From assembly GCF_003660105.1 (NCBI RefSeq), contig NZ_CP032823.1, forward strand, positions 930,001-994,000: DNA of 64,000 nucleotides, written 5' to 3'. Below the pieces are notes generated by a model. The model made no database searches and was not told the origin of the DNA. It saw only the letters and a program-made list of their open reading frames with translations. A program made the position numbers and the translations under genes. This document shows positions 62,677 through 64,000 of the stretch, piece by piece. Positions within the stretch are counted from its first letter, which is position 1; each line of letters starts with the position of its first letter. This DNA is from Aliarcobacter cryaerophilus ATCC 43158. Lineage in GTDB: Bacteria; Campylobacterota; Campylobacteria; Campylobacterales; Arcobacteraceae.

Positions 62677-63591
62677 TCACTTTAAATTTAAAGCATAATT
62701 TATAGCAACACCTTCTCTTAATCCATCATCAAATACAATAGACTTATTTTTTTCTAAAGCATCAAAAAACAATCTATAAATATATGTTCCAATTTCCAAA
62801 TATTCAATTCTACCTTTTCCTACCATATCAATTAACTCTTCGATTGTTTTTTGCTTTAAAAGTTTTAAACTATATTCTAAATCTTCAATATCCAAAATAG
62901 TTCCATTTACTATATTTTTATCATAATTAAAATAACTAAATCCTAATTTTATTGCAGCAATAGTCGTTGGAGTTCCAGCTGTTGCAATAAATGGAAAATC
63001 TTTAATTGAGAAATCAAGTGTAGATAAAAACTTTTTTATTTCTATTTTCTGATTTTCTAAATCTTCAAAAAGTTTTCCATCATTTAAAGATTTCTGTGTC
63101 ATTGTAACTATTCCAAAATCAAAACTTTTTATATAAAAATTATCTTCAAAGTTAACTATAAGTTCTGTTGAACCACCGCCAATATCAAGTAATATAAAGT
63201 TTGGTGTATCTATTTTTTCTCTTTTTAAGGCATATTTTATAGCAAGTAAAGTAAGTCTTGCTTCCTCATTTGCATCTATTATCTTAAATTTTGCACCACT
63301 ATTTTTTTCAATAAAATCTAAAGCTTCTTGTGAATTTTTTGCTTTTCTCATAGCAGCTGTTGTTACACAAACTGCATCTTTTAAATCAAAATTTAGCTTC
63401 TTTTTTGCAATTTCTAATGCTTCAATTACTCTATTTAAAGCTTCAAAACTTATTAATCCACTATTTATTAAACCATCAGCTAAGCCAGTTACTTGATGAT
63501 ATTCATCAACTATTTTAAAATTTAAATAATCATATTTTAATACTCTAAAAGAATTTGAACCTAAATCAATCGTTATTACTTCATTTTTCAT
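62677..63591 (-). CDS. Ppx/GppA-family phosphatase
   Basis: A 304-residue protein of the ASKHA fold: ITIDLGSNSFRVLKY (phosphate 1), CVTTAAMRKAKN, LLDIGGGSTELIV (phosphate 2) and IATAGTPTTIAAI. It corresponds to the two-domain core only, without the C-terminal HD-like domain of E. coli Ppx/GppA, a common short form. It hydrolyses polyphosphate or pppGpp, and the choice cannot be made here. The start overlaps the pssA stop by 4 bp. Confidence 0.85.
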   Translation of the reverse strand: MKNEVITIDLGSNSFRVLKYDYLNFKIVDEYHQVTGLADGLINSGLISFEALNRVIEALEIAKKKLNFDLKDAVCVTTAAMRKAKNSQEALDFIEKNSGAKFKIIDANEEARLTLLAIKYALKREKIDTPNFILLDIGGGSTELIVNFEDNFYIKSFDFGIVTMTQKSLNDGKLFEDLENQKIEIKKFLSTLDFSIKDFPFIATAGTPTTIAAIKLGFSYFNYDKNIVNGTILDIEDLEYSLKLLKQKTIEELIDMVGKGRIEYLEIGTYIYRLFFDALEKNKSIVFDDGLREGVAINYALNLK

Positions 63592-64000
63592 AGATGCTTT
63601 ATCTTTATTTTTGAATTTAATAAATATCCAATAATTAATATAGAGCCTAATACAAAATACTCATTTATATAACCTGTTAGATAAATTAAATATATAACCC
63701 AAAGAAGAATAGCCCCTAAAGGTGTTGGAATACCAGTAAAATATTTCTCAACTTCACCTTCATTTGCATTTATATTAAATTGAATAAGTCTTCTAAGACC
63801 AGAAATAACATAGTAAATAAAAACAAATGCTATTAAAGCCATATTATAAAATGACTCTTTTCCATCAAAAATAGCAAAATATATAAACATAGCAGGAACA
63901 ATTACAAAAGATAGAAAATCTGCATAAGAATCAAGTTGAATTCCAAACTCTGTCGAAAGATTGTATTTTCTTGCTATTTTACCATCAAAAATATCAAAAG
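63588..64000 (-). CDS. pssA: CDP-diacylglycerol--serine O-phosphatidyltransferase (N-terminus beyond window)
   Basis: The last 137 codons are present; the gene runs off the right edge. The incoming sequence holds the CDP-alcohol phosphatidyltransferase signature: DGKIARKY, then EFGIQLDSYAD, matching DGxxAR...G...D...D. Several hydrophobic helices follow. SGLRRLIQFN and FTGIPTPLGA are blocks typical of PssA rather than PgsA. It makes phosphatidylserine, the precursor of phosphatidylethanolamine. An internal ATG at 63890 is not the true start. Confidence 0.85.
   Translation of the reverse strand, partial: FDIFDGKIARKYNLSTEFGIQLDSYADFLSFVIVPAMFIYFAIFDGKESFYNMALIAFVFIYYVISGLRRLIQFNINANEGEVEKYFTGIPTPLGAILLWVIYLIYLTGYINEYFVLGSILIIGYLLNSKIKIKHL

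Noticed and set aside
1-64000. Mobile element, CRISPR array, tRNA or rRNA gene
   Set aside because: I looked for transposases, direct-repeat arrays and tRNA-like cloverleaf sequences and saw none that I could support; base composition is even throughout.

Overview
The window is very AT-rich, gene-dense chromosomal DNA from a member of the Campylobacterota, most likely the family Arcobacteraceae (Aliarcobacter/Arcobacter). Lineage markers are a single XerH-type recombinase in place of XerC/XerD, BioV for biotin synthesis, a fused CcsBA cytochrome c assembly protein, an RNA upstream of purD that matches the epsilonproteobacterial 6S/purD motif, and the gene order aroB-mscS-mtaB-ftsH-like-bioV, which I recall from Helicobacter. 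I see no insertion sequence, prophage, CRISPR array, tRNA or rRNA gene.

Layout, left to right. 1-8.1 kb: end of aat, rsuA, a HAD phosphatase, a candidate small RNA (about 1642-1767), a NosL-like copper protein with a DsbD_2-type membrane protein, an unlisted 56-residue ORF, then a TonB-dependent receptor with a BtuF/BtuD/BtuC-like ABC importer (probably corrinoid uptake), and sixA. 8.1-10.6 kb: lapG-lapD, the c-di-GMP-controlled periplasmic protease module. 10.7-17.2 kb: aroB, mscS, mtaB, a protease-dead FtsH homologue, bioV and mog in one direction. 17.2-22 kb: lolE and secA divergent from lolA, then rnpB. 22-34 kb: a chemoreceptor, pepD, ccsBA, an active diguanylate cyclase, cmoB, two degenerate GGDEF proteins and a metallo-beta-lactamase-fold hydrolase. 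34-38.9 kb: a DUF455 protein, two small or broken genes of unknown function, dnaJ and xerH.

A palindromic dif-like site lies at 38935-38967, just upstream of xerH. From there to 61.7 kb almost every gene is on the minus strand, while the left half is mostly plus. This fits a replication terminus near 38.9 kb, and ftsK lies in the same window. 39-44 kb is a chemotaxis operon (cheY-cheA-cheR-cheD-cheB). It is followed by pnp, a phosphoribosyltransferase, lptD, an RDD protein, purD with its upstream 6S RNA, hemD, a SulP transporter, der, hpf, a short-chain dehydrogenase, ftsK, lpxD, ilvH and ilvB. The right end holds a flagellin-C-terminus-like protein, a Ppx/GppA phosphatase and a partial pssA.

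Two signalling themes recur. The first is c-di-GMP: LapD, one intact cyclase and two GGDEF proteins with broken active sites, one of which keeps an inhibitory I-site. The second is chemotaxis with methylation adaptation: a receptor ending in a CheR-type pentapeptide, plus CheR, CheB, CheD and a CheA with an unusual repeated FGFF-like linker motif. Envelope biogenesis (LolA, LolE, LptD, LpxD, SecA) is also well represented. All functional calls rest on reading motifs and recalled family knowledge; no database search was run.
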